Below are positions 25,741-35,451 of a stretch of 64,000 bases of DNA, piece after piece. The stretch spans positions 873,001-937,000 of the forward strand of contig NZ_CP051183.1 of NCBI RefSeq assembly GCF_012295615.1. The letters are read 5' to 3'. How positions within the stretch are numbered: the stretch's first letter is position 1; each line of letters opens with the position of its first letter. The notes beneath the pieces were generated by a model. It was not told the DNA's origin, did no database searches, and saw only the letters and a list, made by a program, of their open reading frames with translations. The stretch is from Bermanella marisrubri. Lineage in GTDB: Bacteria > Pseudomonadota > Gammaproteobacteria > Pseudomonadales > Oceanobacteraceae. The translations under genes were made by a program, and so were the position numbers.

Positions 25741-26706
25741 ATGTCAGCCATTTCGTTACCGGGAAAAGTATATTGCTTGGATACTGGATTTCAGCGCAAG
25801 CAAATGGCTGCGTGTTATGCCATTGAAAGTGAGGGGCGCTGGGCGATTATCGAAACAGGTACCAATGATACGGTGCCATTAATTTTGGCATTCTTGGAAC
25901 AGCAAGCGGTTAGCCCAGAGCAGGTGGATTTTATCATCATTACCCATGTGCATTTGGATCATGCCGGAGGTGTGGGTAAATTGATGGAGTCGTTGGGCCA
26001 TGCTCAGCTTTTGGTTCACGAGAAGGGCGCACGCCACATGATTGATCCCTCCAAGCTCCAGCAGGGCGCCACAGCTGTTTATGGTGAACAAGAATTTCAA
26101 CGTACTTACGGAGAGCTATTACCAGTGGATGAACGCCGTGTGACAGTCATGAAAGACAATAGTGATGTCATATTAGGTCTACGTCGTTTACACTTTATCG
26201 ACACACCGGGGCATGCTGATCATCATTTTTGTATCTTTGATGAACAAACCCAAGGTTGGTTTACAGGTGATACATTTGGTCTTGCATACAAGGAACTGGA
26301 TCACAACGGCAAACCTTTTATCATTCCAACAACTACTCCAGTCCAGTTCGATCCCGATAAGCTGAAACGTTCAATTCAGCGCCTTATCAGCTATGATCCA
26401 GAGGTGATGTATTTGACGCATTTTGGCGAAGTCCATGAGCCTGAGAAGTTATCACATCAGTTATTCGATCAAATTGATGAGCTCGTGCAAATTGCTCAAA
26501 AATATGCAGACCTAGAAGAGTCTTTACAAGTGGAAGGGATATACCGAGAACTCATGGCGCTGCTATTAAGAAAGCTTGAGCACCACGGATCTGGTCTTTC
26601 CGTTGAAGAGCAAAAAAAGGTTTTGCATAGCGATGTGTTACTGAATGCAAAAGGCTTATTTGTTTATAATAAGCGTCAAGAAAAAATGCTAATGGCGGAA
26701 AATTGA
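25741..26706 (+). CDS. MBL-fold metallo-hydrolase
   Basis: The 321-residue protein has the metallo-beta-lactamase metal motif '[10 protein letters not shown]' (about 76-85), then '[11 protein letters not shown]' (about 158-168), 'WFTGDTFG' and '[10 protein letters not shown]'. The C-terminal 90 residues form a helical extension. Metal-ligand positions look complete, so it should be active, but the substrate (thioester, phosphodiester or lactone) is not predictable. It is followed after 83 bp by a membrane protein gene on the same strand. Confidence 0.85.
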   Translation: MSAISLPGKVYCLDTGFQRKQMAACYAIESEGRWAIIETGTNDTVPLILAFLEQQAVSPEQVDFIIITHVHLDHAGGVGKLMESLGHAQLLVHEKGARHMIDPSKLQQGATAVYGEQEFQRTYGELLPVDERRVTVMKDNSDVILGLRRLHFIDTPGHADHHFCIFDEQTQGWFTGDTFGLAYKELDHNGKPFIIPTTTPVQFDPDKLKRSIQRLISYDPEVMYLTHFGEVHEPEKLSHQLFDQIDELVQIAQKYADLEESLQVEGIYRELMALLLRKLEHHGSGLSVEEQKKVLHSDVLLNAKGLFVYNKRQEKMLMAEN

Positions 26707-26789
26707 GTGTCGTCATCAGTTATTAATGTTTTAGTTATATTTTTGTCATACGCCATGGTCACACTGCTCCTTATAAAAAAGGGTGTACC

Positions 26790-27482
26790 ATGGAATTATC
26801 GTTTTATACCGCCTGTTTATTGATGGGGTTGGGCATTGGTGCTGATGTATTATTGGCAACACTGACTCGTTCGCAACACCTTAGCCTTGTTTCTGCAGTT
26901 TCGTTTTGGATTGCTGGGGTTACGGCTACTCATACTTTTTTTCCTGCACTCGGCTACGCGATGACGTATTACAGCGTCTCCGCTTTACCTGTAGTAACAC
27001 CCGTTATTGGCCTAGTGGCGTTTTTATTGATAGCTCACTTTTTGGTTTCAGAGTGGCTACAACAAGAAACGGAGTCTCATTCGCAACATTTCGTAACGTT
27101 CGGTTTAATTTTAGCAGTGAGTTGGGACGCTCTGTGGTCAGGTCCTGCTAAATCGGCACAAGTTTCTGACTGGAGTCCGCTGGCTGTCATTGCTTCGTTT
27201 TTTGTGGTGGGGTTTGTTGTGAACATTTGTGCTTTTATCGGACTGATAGTAGGGCGCAAAATGAATGGCAATTTGCCTGATGAGTATCAGGTTTTCATGT
27301 TGTGGCTGCAATACAGTGTCATTGGATATTTTGCTTGGCTCGCATTATGTCGTTATACACTAGATTGGCAAGTGAGTACGCTCAGCCTGTTATTATTTAG
27401 CGCTATTTTTACCTACATGATGATGCGAATATTGCCCGCGTGGCAAGCTTGGTTTACCCCGCGGACCAAAGATGTTTCGTAA
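26790..27482 (+). CDS. Six-helix membrane protein, possibly MntP/LysE-superfamily-like
   Basis: The 230-residue protein has about six hydrophobic helices. Two intramembrane motifs, 'MGLGIGADVLLATLTRS' near the N-terminus and 'LAVSWDALWSGPA' in helix 4, are spaced like the duplicated Asp-containing motifs of MntP-type manganese exporters. That resemblance is by eye only. A transport role is inferred. It runs towards the alkaline phosphatase gene with a 5-bp gap between the convergent stops. Confidence 0.5.
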   Translation: MELSFYTACLLMGLGIGADVLLATLTRSQHLSLVSAVSFWIAGVTATHTFFPALGYAMTYYSVSALPVVTPVIGLVAFLLIAHFLVSEWLQQETESHSQHFVTFGLILAVSWDALWSGPAKSAQVSDWSPLAVIASFFVVGFVVNICAFIGLIVGRKMNGNLPDEYQVFMLWLQYSVIGYFAWLALCRYTLDWQVSTLSLLLFSAIFTYMMMRILPAWQAWFTPRTKDVS

Positions 27483-27487
27483 CTGAG

Positions 27488-29101
27488 TTACTGACGCTGT
27501 GTTTGCAAATTTAGTGCGTGATCGAGAATATGAAAAATCACATTTTGTTCGTGAACACCGCTGACCAAATGAGCTCCGGGGCCAATAGCATAAATTCCAA
27601 CATCCTCACCACCGTGAGTTTCTGAGCTTAAAGGCACTAACGCCTCTTGGTGATAACCGGCTTGTGTTGTATCCAAATCATGAAGGTCATGACGGCCGGC
27701 ATTGATCTCATTTTTATAACTCAGACCTGCATTGGTTTCGTCACCAAAGTGCATCATGCCGCGACCATTCATATAGCCAAGGGTGGTGTAGGGCATGCCA
27801 TCGTCTGCTAATTGAATATCATCTTCACCCACGGTAACGACTTTGCCTAAAATAGGATTACCGCGCTTGGGGTAACCTGCCATGGTAAATACATGGCTAT
27901 GGTCAGCGGTCACCATCATCAGAGTCTCTTTTGTATCCACTTGTTGCTGTGCTTGTGCAACGGCTTTTGATAGTGCAATGGTATCGTGTAGGGCGTTGTA
28001 GGCGTTACCTGCATGGTGTCCGTGATCGATCCGGCCAGACTCGACAATGAGCAGGTAGCCTTTTTCATTTTGGCTTAGAATCTCGATGGTTTTTTGTGTC
28101 ATAAGCTCAATGCTGGGTTCACCTGATCGATCATTGTGTCTGTCTTGGTGATAGTGCATATGAGACTCGTTGAATAGACCCAAGATAGGCGTTTGCTTGG
28201 GGTTAGCGGTATTCAATCCGTTTTCGTCAATGATGTATTGTCCTTGTGGATAAAGACTCTGCCACTCTTCAATAAGATGGCGGCCATCAGTGCGATCACC
28301 TTCTATATCACTTTGAGCATCAGCACTATTGAACTCTGCTTGTTTGGGTAGAAAATGACGACGCCCGCCACCGAACGCCACTTCAATACCATCTATATCT
28401 TTTCCATAGCGTTGTTTAACGCGATCTTTAAAGTAAATTAATTGACTCGCAATGTCTTCACAGCCTGCGTCAATGGCTTCTTGCGGCATATCGCTTATGT
28501 CTTCCCAGTTCCGGTCGGGACTCTTTGCATACGCAGCTGCCGGTGTGGCGTGTGTAATACGAGCGGTTGTAACAATGCCCGTTGATAGGCCCGCCATTTC
28601 CGCCAGCTCTAAAGCGCTGATGAGTTCGTTGCCTTTACTGCTTTCGCAATTCCCGCGCTGAACTTTTTCATTAATACTGATGATACCTGCATCGGTTTTA
28701 ACACCGGTAATCATGGCGGTCATAGTGCCTGCGCTGTCTGGCGTCTGTGCATCAACGTTATAGGTGCGACTAAGTCCTGAAAAAGGGAATTGATCGAAGC
28801 TCAGGTTGTATTCTTCACCACTTTGGCCACGTTCTTGGCCAGCTAAAATTCGTGCAGCGGTTATAGTGCTGATGCCCATCCCATCACCGACAAAAAAGAT
28901 TGCATTTTTTGCAGAGCCTTTTTCCGTTTGAATGTTTTGCCAAGCTTGGTTTTGCTGGGTCACTTTCGCTTGTCCCTGTTGATACCAGTCGGGACTCTTC
29001 GTAACAGGGTAACTGGGTTGGCTTGGCTGTTGGCTGTTAGAGGCTTGATCACAAGCTGTTAACACTAACGGCAATGCCATACAGGTAAGTAAGTGCTTCA
29101 T
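27488..29101 (-). CDS. Alkaline phosphatase (lipoprotein)
   Basis: The 537-residue protein has a lipoprotein signal (MKHLLTC...LTAC) and alkaline phosphatase motifs: 'FFVGDGMGISTITAARI' (metal-binding Asp), nucleophile Ser in 'TPDSAGTMTAMITGVKT', 'VESGRIDHGHHAGNA', 'TADHSH' and 'ETHGGEDVGIYA' near the end. The start at 29101 has AAGG 6 bp upstream. A long in-frame upstream extension (to 29236) would bury the signal peptide and is rejected. It hydrolyses phosphate monoesters in the periplasm or at the membrane. No Pho box was identified by eye. Confidence 0.93.
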   Translation of the reverse strand: MKHLLTCMALPLVLTACDQASNSQQPSQPSYPVTKSPDWYQQGQAKVTQQNQAWQNIQTEKGSAKNAIFFVGDGMGISTITAARILAGQERGQSGEEYNLSFDQFPFSGLSRTYNVDAQTPDSAGTMTAMITGVKTDAGIISINEKVQRGNCESSKGNELISALELAEMAGLSTGIVTTARITHATPAAAYAKSPDRNWEDISDMPQEAIDAGCEDIASQLIYFKDRVKQRYGKDIDGIEVAFGGGRRHFLPKQAEFNSADAQSDIEGDRTDGRHLIEEWQSLYPQGQYIIDENGLNTANPKQTPILGLFNESHMHYHQDRHNDRSGEPSIELMTQKTIEILSQNEKGYLLIVESGRIDHGHHAGNAYNALHDTIALSKAVAQAQQQVDTKETLMMVTADHSHVFTMAGYPKRGNPILGKVVTVGEDDIQLADDGMPYTTLGYMNGRGMMHFGDETNAGLSYKNEINAGRHDLHDLDTTQAGYHQEALVPLSSETHGGEDVGIYAIGPGAHLVSGVHEQNVIFHILDHALNLQTQRQ

Positions 29102-29282
29102 AAGCATCCTTTTTAATTGTAATTCTAGCGCTGATTTTACGGGCTTGTGCCGTATGGCAAAAGGTTTGTTTGGATCACTTGGGTTACCCCATTGAGACAT
29201 AGAGTCAACTAGCTGGCGCATGAGGTTAAGTGTCATGCGCTTCGCTGCACTAGAGTACGCTTATTGAAATGAGGTTGTCACT

Positions 29283-29810
29283 ATGCAAGAAAGGTCTGCC
29301 GTTATTACAAACAAAATTCAAGATGTGTCTGTAGCAGAGTTGCTGGAAGAGTTATCACAGCAAGGTGTACATATTCAGTTGCCTATTGATGAGTTAAGCG
29401 TGATCAAACATATACGCGAACTGAATATTGCAGGGGGAGAGCAGGGCAAAGGCATGGTGATTGCCGAAATGCCTGTTGAAGAAACCGCATGGTTCTTTAA
29501 GTGCCATTTCCCGGGCGATCCAATCATGCCGGGCTGCTTGGGTATCGAAGGTATGTGGCAAAGCCTAGGTGCCATATTGGCTGCGCAAGGTCATCAAGGA
29601 AAACTAAGAGCCTTGGGTATTGGTGAAGTGAAGTTTTTCGGTGAAGTACGTCCTCATGCTGAAACAGTGAGCTTTCATATTGAGCTAGAACGTTTACTGA
29701 AGAACAAGAAGATGGCGGTGGCAGTTGCAACCGGCACTGTGAAAGTAGACGGCGAAGCCATCTACGAAGCGAAAAAATTGAAGGTGGGTGTCATCTTCGA
29801 AGAGGAATAA
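29283..29810 (+). CDS. FabA-like 3-hydroxyacyl-ACP dehydratase (hotdog fold)
   Basis: The 175-residue protein aligns well with FabA over 'WFFKCHFPGDPIMPGCLGIEGMW' region positions 70-92, 'ALGIGEVKFFGEV' and the C-terminal 'YEAKKLKVGV'. The catalytic His is present (His75), but the position of FabA Asp84 is Glu89, as in FabZ. Loss of the Asp suggests a plain dehydratase without the usual isomerase behaviour, or another specialised role. The N-terminal 50 residues differ from FabA. fabB is not adjacent. A terminator follows directly. Confidence 0.8.
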   Translation: MQERSAVITNKIQDVSVAELLEELSQQGVHIQLPIDELSVIKHIRELNIAGGEQGKGMVIAEMPVEETAWFFKCHFPGDPIMPGCLGIEGMWQSLGAILAAQGHQGKLRALGIGEVKFFGEVRPHAETVSFHIELERLLKNKKMAVAVATGTVKVDGEAIYEAKKLKVGVIFEEE

Positions 29811-29817
29811 CCGATAA

Positions 29818-29836
29818 CCGGAAGCTTATGCTTCCG
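29818..29836 (+). terminator. Terminator of the FabA-like gene
   Basis: A perfect 8-bp stem (CCGGAAGC / GCTTCCGG) with a TTAT loop is followed by CTTCTTTTT. It overlaps the stop codon and the last codons of the convergent helicase gene. Confidence 0.75.
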
Positions 29837-31175
29837 GCTTCTTTTTCGGTTTGAAAGGAGCGGTACCATCTCCCCATATGGTGCGTTTAGAAGTAGGTTT
29901 CTTCTTATTCGAGTTGTCTCGTTTACCCTTAGTCGGACGTGCCTTCGACTGAGGGCCTTTTTTCCCGTCTTTTTTGTTTTTGGGTTTGCCCTTACTCGCT
30001 GCCTTGCCGTTACCTTTTACTTTTTTCGGGCCTTTATAGTTGCCGGCGATGGCTTTCACGTATTTGTGGTTCATATTCACGCGCAGGTAACGCTCAATAG
30101 CCGCCTTTAGATTCCATTCTGTATGATCAATTAGGGAAATAGCGCTACCGCTAGCCTCTGCGCGTCCAGTTCGACCGATGCGGTGTACATAATCATCACC
30201 ACTGCGGGCCATATCAAAGTTAATAACCAAATCTATGCTTTGAATATCCAAGCCTCGAGCGGCCACATCGGTTGCGACCAAAACTTTAAAGCGACCATTG
30301 CGCATTTGAGTCATCACATGATTACGCTCATCCTGCGTCATATCGCCATGTAGGTAGCCAACTTCTACATTGTGATAGCTGAGGAAATGATAGGTTTGTT
30401 CAGTTTTCTCTTTGGTATTCGTGAAGATGATCGCTTGTCGATATTCTTCGTTGCTCAATAGCCAAGTAAGAATACGCTGCTTGTGTTTATCATCATCAGC
30501 CAGCATGTAGTGCTGTTCGATGTTGCTGTGCTCACCACGAAAGCTATCCACAACGATTTCTTCTGGATCGTTTTGGATTTGCTTAATAACATGTTTTAAA
30601 CCACGTTGTTGCAGAGTGGCAGAAAACAGTAAAGTTTGTGGTTTGGCTTTACCTGAACAGGCGTTAGCGATGGTCAGCACATCTTCCTCGAAGCCCATAT
30701 CCAGCATTCGATCGGCCTCATCCAGAATAAAGTATTCGACATCTTCCATCAGGTCTTTTTTCTGCTTCAGGTGATCGATCAAGCGACCTGGTGTGGCAAT
30801 GATGATTTCGGGGTTTTTACGGAACAGAGCTGCTTGAAATTTAAACTCCTGACCACCTGTGATCATGCCGCTTTGAATGCCTGTGAATTTTGCTAAAGCT
30901 TGGCATTGCTTGAGCAATTGCTTAGCGAGCTCCCTTGTTGGCACCAAAATAAGGGCTCGAGTACCTGAATTCGGGGCTTTATGTGTGAGCAAGTGCTGCA
31001 GCATGGGGACAACAAACGCGGCGGTTTTACCGCTGCCTGTGCGGGCACAGACCATAAGGTCTTGCTGTTTGAGTGCTTCAGGGATGGTTTGCTGTTGAAC
31101 ATCTGTTGCTTTAGTAAAGCCCAGTGCCTCAATACCCTTAAGAATACGTTGGTCGAGAGAGAACGATTGAAACAC
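29826..31175 (-). CDS. DEAD-box RNA helicase (RhlE/SrmB-like)
   Basis: The 449-residue protein has the full motif set: Q motif region, 'ARTGSGKTAAF' (Walker A), 'PTRELA', 'TPGRLIDHL', 'DEAD' in 'ILDEADRMLDMGF', 'FSATL', and 'HRIGRTGRAEASG'. The helicase core covers about 1-370 and is followed by a Lys/Pro/Gly-rich basic tail (about 375-449), typical of RNA-binding extensions in RhlE-type enzymes. It probably works in ribosome assembly or cold adaptation. It is monocistronic, preceded by the pil operon terminator. Confidence 0.93.
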   Translation of the reverse strand: MFQSFSLDQRILKGIEALGFTKATDVQQQTIPEALKQQDLMVCARTGSGKTAAFVVPMLQHLLTHKAPNSGTRALILVPTRELAKQLLKQCQALAKFTGIQSGMITGGQEFKFQAALFRKNPEIIIATPGRLIDHLKQKKDLMEDVEYFILDEADRMLDMGFEEDVLTIANACSGKAKPQTLLFSATLQQRGLKHVIKQIQNDPEEIVVDSFRGEHSNIEQHYMLADDDKHKQRILTWLLSNEEYRQAIIFTNTKEKTEQTYHFLSYHNVEVGYLHGDMTQDERNHVMTQMRNGRFKVLVATDVAARGLDIQSIDLVINFDMARSGDDYVHRIGRTGRAEASGSAISLIDHTEWNLKAAIERYLRVNMNHKYVKAIAGNYKGPKKVKGNGKAASKGKPKNKKDGKKGPQSKARPTKGKRDNSNKKKPTSKRTIWGDGTAPFKPKKKPEA

Positions 31176-31255
31176 GGATGAACCCTTGATGAAAAATGCA
31201 GTGTTGGAAAGGCGTATTTTAGCAGAAGTAGGGGTGATTACGCAGTCGTAAAATG

Positions 31256-31280
31256 AAAAAAGGGCCCGAGGGCCCTTTTT
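31256..31280 (-). terminator. Terminator of the minor-pilin operon
   Basis: A near-perfect palindrome (AAAAGGGCCC / GGGCCCTTTT) with A tract on one side and T tract on the other lies 33 bp after the pilE stop. It functions in the minus direction and could work both ways. Confidence 0.9.
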
Positions 31281-31312
31281 GATTATTTGCGATACTCATT
31301 CATCAAATTGTG

Positions 31313-31717
31313 TTATTTGATCCATTTGTTAGTGCCATTATGAGTTTTTTCTCCACGGCTATTAAGTGTGAGGTTACCGTCTGCTGCTTGGCCTCCCTGC
31401 GCAGTGGCGGTCAGTTTGACACAGGCAGTTAAGTCGGATCCATCATCACATTTACTAGCACTAATACTGTAATCGCCAGATACATAGGGGTCGCTTAGGT
31501 TAAGGTCAGTTAGATCCGTTGTATATGTGAAGTCATTGGCGAAATGGTTTTCTTGTGCGCGCATTACATCCAGTAGTGTGCCCATGCCATCACCCCTAGA
31601 AGCTCTGTTCACAGTAGCAGATTGGTTCGGAATAATGACCGCGGCCAATATGCCTATTATTGCCAGCACAATCATTAGCTCTATAAGGCTGAAACCTTTT
31701 TGACCACTAGAAACCAT
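31313..31717 (-). CDS. pilE: Type IV minor pilin PilE
   Basis: The 134-residue prepilin has a short leader and the cleavage/methylation motif 'G/FSLIELM' with Glu at +5, then the hydrophobic helix 'IVLAIIGILAAVIIP'. The C-terminal domain contains a Cys pair ('SASKCDDGS', 'LTACVKL') suitable for the D-loop disulfide. It is the last gene of the fimT-fimU-pilVWX-pilY1-pilE operon and is 2 bp from pilY1. Minor pilins prime pilus assembly. Confidence 0.88.
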   Translation of the reverse strand: MVSSGQKGFSLIELMIVLAIIGILAAVIIPNQSATVNRASRGDGMGTLLDVMRAQENHFANDFTYTTDLTDLNLSDPYVSGDYSISASKCDDGSDLTACVKLTATAQGGQAADGNLTLNSRGEKTHNGTNKWIK

Positions 31718-31719
31718 AG

Positions 31720-34700
31720 CTAACCTCCAGTCGTCTCTTCTGTGTCTTCTTGTGCTTCGTAAACTTTAACATTTTCTCTCCAGTAATTTGGCGTTACGTA
31801 GCAGTTATTGGCATTACACTGCTCCGTGCTGCTTTCTTTGAAGCGACTATCGTCAATACTCTCCGTTCCGAGGGTAATAGATTTACCACCACCTTTTCGG
31901 TAAATGACAACGGGGCGAGGCGCTATACCCGAGTTTGTGAGTATTTTATTGCTATCATCGACATCGACATCGCCGTCATTATCTAAATCCACTGCAGCCA
32001 TGGCCCATCGCTGATCGAGGGCATAGACACGGGATACGCCTGTATTCGGTTCACAAGGACTGGCGTTTGTCGTGTCCTTTGGAGCAAACGTTGTGAAAAT
32101 AACTGCACCAGCAAACGTGGTTGCTTGTGACAAAGACTTTTCTCCAGTTGTATTGAGTTTTACATACCAGCCACCGCCTTCAGCCATTATGCGTCTCATA
32201 TCGTTGGTAAGCTTTGTTTTGCCACCAGTCATAAGAGCGGTTGCATTATATACCTTACTTTTACTCGGCGCTTCAGAGGTACCATCGGCAAGTTTCGCAA
32301 GGGAAGTCTTAGTTTCTGCTGCTTCCGTCGTTTTCACGTAAGTTTTAGGTTTCCCGTAGGGGTAAAAATCTTTGATAACGTAAAAACGATTTTCTACATC
32401 CTTAGTTAAGATTGGGTGCGCACGATGGCCAGATCCTAAAGCGATTGTTAGGTAGTCCCCATAATCCTTGTCTTTAACAATAGCAACCGATGGCTTGTTG
32501 TAAAAACGACGATTTCCTGCCTTGGTATTATCCGATAACTCAGCAATGACACCGCCTTCTGCGAAGTCTGATGCGCCGCTATTATCTTGTTTGATATCAA
32601 TGCGAAAAACTCGTCCACCTGTATCAGCCGCATATAGATAATCCACGTATCCGTCACCATTTATGTCCACGGCGGAAACACTAGCTGGTATGCTGTTTTT
32701 CATTTCACTGATAACCAGGTTTGGTGTGCCAGCGCCATCATCATTATCAGTATTGGTATCTCTGCTTGCCCACCATAGACGAGTACCCTTTCTAGCATCA
32801 ACCATATAGATGGCATTACCGGTTGTGTCGTTAGTCCTTGTTGTATCCGTCGTATCTTGGTTTGTATCGTATCCGCCCGCGAAAAACGCAACAAATCGAT
32901 CCTTCCCTTCAAACTTTACTTTGGCGATGGTCATTTCAGACCAAGTTTGCCCTAAACGTTCAAAGTTTGTCGTTCCACCCTCAATATTGAAAAGCATTTT
33001 AGGATTAGAGCGATCTGTCACATTTAGCGCGTAATAGTTTCGACCGCCACGACGCATACCTGCATAAAGGTATGCATGCTCGCCTGCTTCCAAAGCACCA
33101 TTATCATCGTATATTACATTGTTACTGTTTAAATCGTACATCCATGTTGTTATAGGGCCATCCATGCCGTAAGGGCGATTTCCCGCGTCGACGGTATTCT
33201 CAAATAAAGTAATTTGAGTATCGTGAAGTTCTCTTGGAATAAAGGCAAACTCTTCTTGACCGGTATCAGTGTCGATCGCGTGGATGAAGCCCTCATTGGT
33301 TCCAAAGTAAATGGTACTATCAGGCTCTTTTTCAGTACCGCCATAGGTCACTACCACAGGTTCACTATGTAGTGGGTCGCCAATATAGTACCTAGGTGAG
33401 TTTGATGTGGAGCCTTGTTCGTATCCGTAAACCCAGTTTTTGAGTGTATCTACTTGATTGCTTAAAACGCCTAACGATGTTGCACTCGCTTCATTTCTAA
33501 ATGTATCGAGTGCATCATTGACGTTGTTGGTGTAGATCTTACGATTAGCTGGGTCAATCAGGTTGGCTATACCGCCCAGCGTTACGTTTTTTCCGTCTTC
33601 ATCAGAATCTTTAGGCGCTGTATTCCAAAAATCTCTAGAGCTTTTCGAAAAGAAGCCTGTAGATGGATCAATAGCTATTTGCTTGTATTTGTCGTAAATT
33701 TTGCCATCCTTTCCCAGGCGATATTTTTTGAGGTTGCCATCCCACTTAGCATTATCTTGCGGCTTAAATAGAGCATAGAATAGCTCATCCCTGTGTTCAG
33801 AGTTATTAAAAGCGTTTACGGATATTGCTGGCGCGGTAAATGTCGAATCAGATGATAATATTTCTGCAACGATTGAATTTATCGCACTGGCCACACCGAG
33901 TGGGTTTTCGGCTCTATAGTAGCCCCCACCGCCTAGCTTGGCAGTATCTTTTAGAAACGTTGAATCTTCGTCTTCTATGTCACCAAATGCGTTAATTACA
34001 TGTGTATTCACCACTTGAATTCCAGCATGTTTGTCGGAATGATCGACATTTGCCATGTAATAAGCTAGCTCGTCTAGGCAGATTCCGCTTTCATCGTTTT
34101 CGTTGTCCGCAACAATACCATGGTTTTTACAATCACTTGATAGTCCTGTATTCGCACCTAAGCTAGCAATCATTTTTTTTATGTCTGCATTGACATCAAC
34201 ATCTACAGATGGGACACCGTCTGTTAAATAGATAATGTGGTTTTTCTGACATTGCTGCTGTATTGGCGAAATATATTTAGATTCTTCATCAATAGCAGCA
34301 TCGGAGCTTTCTGGTGATGTGTCGTCACCAAATTTTACCGACTTTCCGGCGAAGTAGAGGTGTGCCTCATAAAGAGTTTCGGAAAGCGGGGTGCCCCAAT
34401 ATGGCTCAAATGAGTCCACGCTATTTCGAATGAGTGCGCCCGTGTTATCAATATCATCAACAGGTACGGTGATCGCACCGCCATTACTTGCTTGATAAGC
34501 ACCATCGAAACGCATTAGCCCAAGATTTACGTTTTTTAAGTCTCTTGTTAAATCCGAGACAATACTTTTTACCGCAGCCATACGGGTAGTGATTGTGGTA
34601 TTGGTATCGTCATGATAAAAATTTAGGTAATTACCACTGAAAAGTCTGTGCTCGTATGCACCATCGCAGGTGATATCACCATCTGATAATCGATGGAGGT

Positions 34701-35121
34701 CTCGGTATCCCTCCGGTCCTGAGAACTTGCCTTGCCACCATTTGTACTGTTGTCGAATTTGGTAGTATTTGATCCCACTTATTTTCCCTGTTTCAGCTAA
34801 CTGTTCTATTGTTGTCTCACAATTATTCGATCGGCTTGTTTGAAGTAAAGATAAATCAAAACCTTCATTAGGGTCCTGATTTTCATCGATATAAAATCTA
34901 TTTGTGCTGTAATTTCCTGGATAAGTAACACTGGGGTCATACGGCTGATCAAAATAAACTGCGTCGAAATCCATAGAGCCTGAGGTGTCGACTATAAACA
35001 AAACGTTTGGGTCTACTCTATTTGCTTCGTCAATGGCCGCTGCACCGTATATTTCTGTATCATCAGATAGGGCACTGGTGCAAAAAAATATGCTGATTAA
35101 CAATAAGAATATGAACTTCAT
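31720..35121 (-). CDS. pilY1: Pilus tip adhesin/assembly protein PilY1
   Basis: The 1,133-residue protein has a signal peptide (cleavage after about residue 19), an N-terminal von Willebrand A domain with the metal site 'DTSGSM' (45-50), and a C-terminal beta-propeller (about 560-1060) typical of PilY1. Two calcium-binding-like loops are visible: 'DINGDGYVD' and 'DLDNDGDVDVDD'. The ATG at 35121 is preferred (GGAG upstream). PilY1 sits at the pilus tip, promotes extension and mediates surface sensing and adhesion. It is flanked by minor pilin genes. Confidence 0.92.
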   Translation of the reverse strand: MKFIFLLLISIFFCTSALSDDTEIYGAAAIDEANRVDPNVLFIVDTSGSMDFDAVYFDQPYDPSVTYPGNYSTNRFYIDENQDPNEGFDLSLLQTSRSNNCETTIEQLAETGKISGIKYYQIRQQYKWWQGKFSGPEGYRDLHRLSDGDITCDGAYEHRLFSGNYLNFYHDDTNTTITTRMAAVKSIVSDLTRDLKNVNLGLMRFDGAYQASNGGAITVPVDDIDNTGALIRNSVDSFEPYWGTPLSETLYEAHLYFAGKSVKFGDDTSPESSDAAIDEESKYISPIQQQCQKNHIIYLTDGVPSVDVDVNADIKKMIASLGANTGLSSDCKNHGIVADNENDESGICLDELAYYMANVDHSDKHAGIQVVNTHVINAFGDIEDEDSTFLKDTAKLGGGGYYRAENPLGVASAINSIVAEILSSDSTFTAPAISVNAFNNSEHRDELFYALFKPQDNAKWDGNLKKYRLGKDGKIYDKYKQIAIDPSTGFFSKSSRDFWNTAPKDSDEDGKNVTLGGIANLIDPANRKIYTNNVNDALDTFRNEASATSLGVLSNQVDTLKNWVYGYEQGSTSNSPRYYIGDPLHSEPVVVTYGGTEKEPDSTIYFGTNEGFIHAIDTDTGQEEFAFIPRELHDTQITLFENTVDAGNRPYGMDGPITTWMYDLNSNNVIYDDNGALEAGEHAYLYAGMRRGGRNYYALNVTDRSNPKMLFNIEGGTTNFERLGQTWSEMTIAKVKFEGKDRFVAFFAGGYDTNQDTTDTTRTNDTTGNAIYMVDARKGTRLWWASRDTNTDNDDGAGTPNLVISEMKNSIPASVSAVDINGDGYVDYLYAADTGGRVFRIDIKQDNSGASDFAEGGVIAELSDNTKAGNRRFYNKPSVAIVKDKDYGDYLTIALGSGHRAHPILTKDVENRFYVIKDFYPYGKPKTYVKTTEAAETKTSLAKLADGTSEAPSKSKVYNATALMTGGKTKLTNDMRRIMAEGGGWYVKLNTTGEKSLSQATTFAGAVIFTTFAPKDTTNASPCEPNTGVSRVYALDQRWAMAAVDLDNDGDVDVDDSNKILTNSGIAPRPVVIYRKGGGKSITLGTESIDDSRFKESSTEQCNANNCYVTPNYWRENVKVYEAQEDTEETTGG

Positions 35122-35137
35122 ATTTGTTTGCTCCATT

Positions 35138-35443
35138 TTAATAATAAATTCTTAATACTTTATTGGAATTGGGCTTTATAAATACTGTATAGAAATTTAC
35201 TTTCCAGTATTCCTTAGATAAATCTTTTATACTTCCTTTTTTTCGGTCTTTCTTCACTTCAAGAGTATTGTCGAATTCGTAGAAATCGAAATCACATCTT
35301 TTGCAATCAGGAATTCGAATAATCCCAGAGTTTGTACTTTCATAATACTCAACAACGATGGACTTAATTTCCATGGATTTTGCGTTGGCTAAACCCGCAG
35401 AAAGTGAAGATAAAATCAGCATAAAGATAACAAGAATTTTCAT
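35138..35443 (-). CDS. Small secreted protein within the minor-pilin operon
   Basis: The 101-residue protein has a signal peptide (about residues 1-21, 'ANA' cleavage) and a mature part rich in Lys, Tyr and Asp with one 'CKRC' pair (about 47-50). It lies 16 bp from pilY1 and 8 bp from pilX, on the same strand, so it belongs to the operon. I do not recognise it. The position suggests a pilus accessory or PilY1 partner. The sequence is more AT-rich than most of the operon. Confidence 0.7.
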   Translation of the reverse strand: MKILVIFMLILSSLSAGLANAKSMEIKSIVVEYYESTNSGIIRIPDCKRCDFDFYEFDNTLEVKKDRKKGSIKDLSKEYWKVNFYTVFIKPNSNKVLRIYY

Positions 35444-35451
35444 AACAACCT

